Source: Cyanobium sp. NIES-981 (GTDB taxonomy: Bacteria; Cyanobacteriota; Cyanobacteriia; PCC-6307; Cyanobiaceae). From it: a stretch of 14,267 nucleotides of DNA. Shown one piece after another: positions 12,361 to 14,267 of the stretch (position 1 is the stretch's first letter; every line of letters starts with the position of its first letter). The translations under genes were made by a program, and so were the position numbers. The notes beneath the pieces were generated by a model. That model had not been told where the DNA came from, did no database searches, and worked only from the letters and a program-made list of their open reading frames with translations. Location of the stretch: contig CAMDSS010000025.1 in the NCBI GenBank assembly GCA_945907085.1, positions 1 through 14,267 on the forward strand, in the 5' to 3' direction.

Positions 12361-14166
12361 GTGCTGAGCCCCGATTCGTTCGCTTCCCTGGCCTTCTCCC
12401 CCCAGCCCATCCCCTCGCAGGCCACAGCTCCGCAGGCGCTAGTCCCGCAGGCCGTGGCCCCCCAGCGGATGACCGACGACCTCAATCGTTTGCTCGAGGT
12501 GTTGCCCGCCGAGGTTCAGCAGGCTCTCGCCACGCCCCAAGCCCGCGACCAGCTGCTTGAGGTGGTGCTGGATCTGGGTCGGGTGCCCGAGGCTCGCTAT
12601 CCAGCCCGGGTGATGGCCTTGGGCGAAAACCCGGTTACGCGGGCCGATTTGGAGGCTGTGATCGACCAGCTCGGCAGCTTCGGCGGCGACAACCGGGCTG
12701 GCATTGAGCGCACGCTGCACCGCATCAGTGCCATTCGCAACCGCCTTGGGGCTGTGGTGGGGCTCACCTGCCGGGTCGGCAGGGCCGTGTTTGGCACCGT
12801 TGCCATGGTGCGAGACCTGCTCGATTCGAACCAGTCGTTGTTGTTGATGGGGCGGCCCGGGGTAGGGAAGACCACGGCGCTACGGGAGATTGCCCGGGTG
12901 CTGGCCGATGACTTGGGCAAGCGGGTGGTGGTGATTGACACCAGCAATGAAATTGCCGGCGATGGCGACATCCCCCACCCCGCCATTGGTCGGGCCAGGC
13001 GCATGCAGGTGGCCCGACCCGAGCTCCAGCACCAGGTGATGATCGAGGCGGTGGAGAACCACATGCCCGAGGTCATCGTGATCGATGAAATCGGCACCGA
13101 GCTCGAGGCCTTGGCGGCCCGCACGATTGCCGAGCGGGGCGTGATGCTCGTGGCCACGGCCCATGGCAACGAGCTGGCCAACCTGATCAAGAACCCCACG
13201 CTCGCTGATTTGGTGGGGGGCATTCAGTCGGTGACCCTGGGCGACGAGGAGGCGCGTCGCCGCCGCACCCAAAAAACCGTGCTGGAGCGGGCGGCTGATC
13301 CCACTTTCCCCTTGGCGGTGGAGATGCACACCCGTCACCGCTGGTTGGTGCATCGGGATGTGGCCCGCACGGTGGATTGGTTGCTGCGGGGCCAGACCGC
13401 CCGCCCTGAGATTCGGGAAGTGGGCCCCGATGGCCTGCTCACCCGCCAGGCCCCGTCTCCCCCAACCCTGGCCAGTCCCCAGCCCCGGGATCGCCCGGAA
13501 CACCCACCCATGCCCCCTGGACGGGTTCATCCCGCTTCCTTGCTCCCGCTGGAGGACGACGCTGGCGACGGGGCAGGCCACGAGGTCGATGACGAGGTAG
13601 ACCAGGAGCCAGGCCCAGGCCCTGGGCTGGTCGCCTCGCCAGGCCAGAGCCTGCGGGTCTATGGCTCAGGGATCAGCCGCAGCCAGCTGGAGCAGGTGGC
13701 CCGCTCTAGACAATTGCCGGTGGAGTTGGCCGGCAGCGTGGAGCTGGCGGATGTGGTCCTCGCCGTGCGGCAGCAGTTGGGGCGCGATCCCCACGTGCGG
13801 CGCCAGGCCCAGGAGCTCGGCATCCCGATCCTGGTGATCAAAAGCGCCGCCCTTCCCCAGGTGCAGCGGGGGCTGGAGCGGTTGTTGGCCAATCGCCAGG
13901 GCAGCCCGGTGGGGGAGCCTGAGGCGGCTGGTGCATCCCAGACCCACGGGGGCCAAGCAACAGGGTTGGACGATGCCCTGGCGGCGCTAGAGGAATGTCG
14001 ACTGGCGGTAGAGCAGGTGGTTTTGCCCCAGGGCCATCCCGTGGAGCTCCTCCCCCGCACCGGGAGGGTGCGTCAGATGCAGGCTGAACTGGCCAGTCGC
14101 TACCGGCTGCGCACGGCGGTCTTTGGCCGGGGCCCGGCCCAGTATTTGCGCGTCTTCCCTGCCTGA
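12361..14166 (+). CDS. AAA ATPase with C-terminal R3H domain (Ycf45-like)
   Basis: This protein combines a SpoIIIAA-like AAA ATPase with a C-terminal R3H domain, a family (Ycf45) of cyanobacteria and plastids thought to bind single-stranded nucleic acid; its cellular role is unknown to me. The 601-residue product contains Walker A GRPGVGKTT (164-172) and Walker B VIVIDEIG (238-245). A conserved VATAHGNEL segment is at 264-272. A Pro-rich then acidic linker covers about 365-425, and a further alpha/beta region covers about 431-509. The R3H region is at 541-600, but the RxxxH motif reads RQMQA (571-575) with Ala in place of His. I start at GTG 12361, 13 bp past ldpA: the first 36 codons show the gene's strong G/C third-position bias. 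However, family proteins commonly begin near MTDDLNRLLEVLP, so ATG 12469 (565 aa) is the alternative. Confidence 0.88.
   Translation: MLSPDSFASLAFSPQPIPSQATAPQALVPQAVAPQRMTDDLNRLLEVLPAEVQQALATPQARDQLLEVVLDLGRVPEARYPARVMALGENPVTRADLEAVIDQLGSFGGDNRAGIERTLHRISAIRNRLGAVVGLTCRVGRAVFGTVAMVRDLLDSNQSLLLMGRPGVGKTTALREIARVLADDLGKRVVVIDTSNEIAGDGDIPHPAIGRARRMQVARPELQHQVMIEAVENHMPEVIVIDEIGTELEALAARTIAERGVMLVATAHGNELANLIKNPTLADLVGGIQSVTLGDEEARRRRTQKTVLERAADPTFPLAVEMHTRHRWLVHRDVARTVDWLLRGQTARPEIREVGPDGLLTRQAPSPPTLASPQPRDRPEHPPMPPGRVHPASLLPLEDDAGDGAGHEVDDEVDQEPGPGPGLVASPGQSLRVYGSGISRSQLEQVARSRQLPVELAGSVELADVVLAVRQQLGRDPHVRRQAQELGIPILVIKSAALPQVQRGLERLLANRQGSPVGEPEAAGASQTHGGQATGLDDALAALEECRLAVEQVVLPQGHPVELLPRTGRVRQMQAELASRYRLRTAVFGRGPAQYLRVFPA
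12415..12459 (+). repeat. Three tandem 15-bp repeats encoding a PQAxx motif
   Basis: Three imperfect 15-bp units (12415-12429, 12430-12444, 12445-12459) encode SQATA, PQALV and PQAVA, followed by a partial unit PQR. They lie in the N-terminal extension of the R3H/AAA gene, before the alternative start at 12469, and may have arisen by slippage. Confidence 0.6.
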
Positions 14167-14227
14167 ATGTTGAGTGGATTGGGGCCTCGGTTGACGAAGG
14201 ACCAGGCGCTATGGGTAACTAGCTAGG

Positions 14228-14245
14228 CACCGGTGAAGGCCGGTG
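14228..14245. repeat. Hairpin downstream of the R3H/AAA gene
   Basis: CACCGG (14228-14233), a 6-nt loop and CCGGTG (14240-14245) form a perfect 6-bp GC-rich stem, extendable by two G-U pairs. It starts 61 nt after the stop codon. No clear T-run follows on either strand, so it is at best a weak terminator. It may also lie within the end of a convergent gene. Confidence 0.35.
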
Positions 14246-14267
14246 TTGGCTGCTCCCAGAGGGCACC

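Noticed and set aside
12880..13581. 233-codon minus-strand frame opposite the AAA/R3H gene
   Set aside because: It is antisense to the Walker A/B region and shows no motif of its own.
1..14267. Search for mobile elements, CRISPR arrays, tRNA or rRNA genes and defence genes
   Set aside because: No transposase, integrase, long terminal repeat, spaced direct-repeat array or cloverleaf pattern was seen on reading both strands; the window is conserved core chromosome.

Overview
The window is a stretch of chromosome from a high-GC picocyanobacterium (Synechococcus/Cyanobium-like). Three things point there: the gene order and protein variants of the ribosomal-protein cluster, an ndhN-ldpA-R3H/AAA-ATPase block divergent from rplC (genes confined to oxygenic phototrophs or highly typical of cyanobacteria), and a strong G/C third-position bias. 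The lineage is inferred from sequence features; no database comparison was run.

Region 1 (positions 1-10405, minus strand) is one long collinear S10-spc type operon. In transcription order it holds rplC, rplD, rplW, rplB, rpsS, rplV, rpsC, rplP, rpmC, rpsQ, rplN, rplX, rplE, rpsH, rplF, rplR, rpsE, rplO, secY and the first 50 codons of adk. It begins at rplC with no rpsJ, has no rpsN between rplE and rpsH, and no rpmD between rpsE and rplO; this is the known cyanobacterial arrangement. Most junctions are 1-35 bp apart or overlap, and several stop codons are fused to the next Shine-Dalgarno (SD) sequence, implying tight translational coupling. The three junctions with more space are rplX-rplE (97 bp), rplO-secY (131 bp, with a convincing intrinsic terminator) and secY-adk (55 bp).

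Region 2 (10406-10894) is a 489-bp divergent intergenic region with no convincing gene. It must hold the promoters and leaders for both flanking units and contains several perfect short dyads.

Region 3 (10895-14166, plus strand) is a compact unit of three genes: ndhN (NDH-1 subunit N), ldpA (iron-sulfur, light-dependent clock-period modulator) and a Ycf45-like AAA/R3H protein. ndhN and ldpA overlap, and ldpA and the third gene are 13 bp apart. The last 101 bp (14167-14267) hold a small hairpin and possibly the tail of a convergent gene.

The window is mainly conserved housekeeping DNA. I found no phage, insertion sequence, CRISPR or defence system. The items most worth a second look are the rplO-secY terminator with a possible competing pairing, the structured divergent leader region, the degenerate R3H motif, the paired rplB/rpsS initiation elements, and the perfect 16S-tail complement before rplX.
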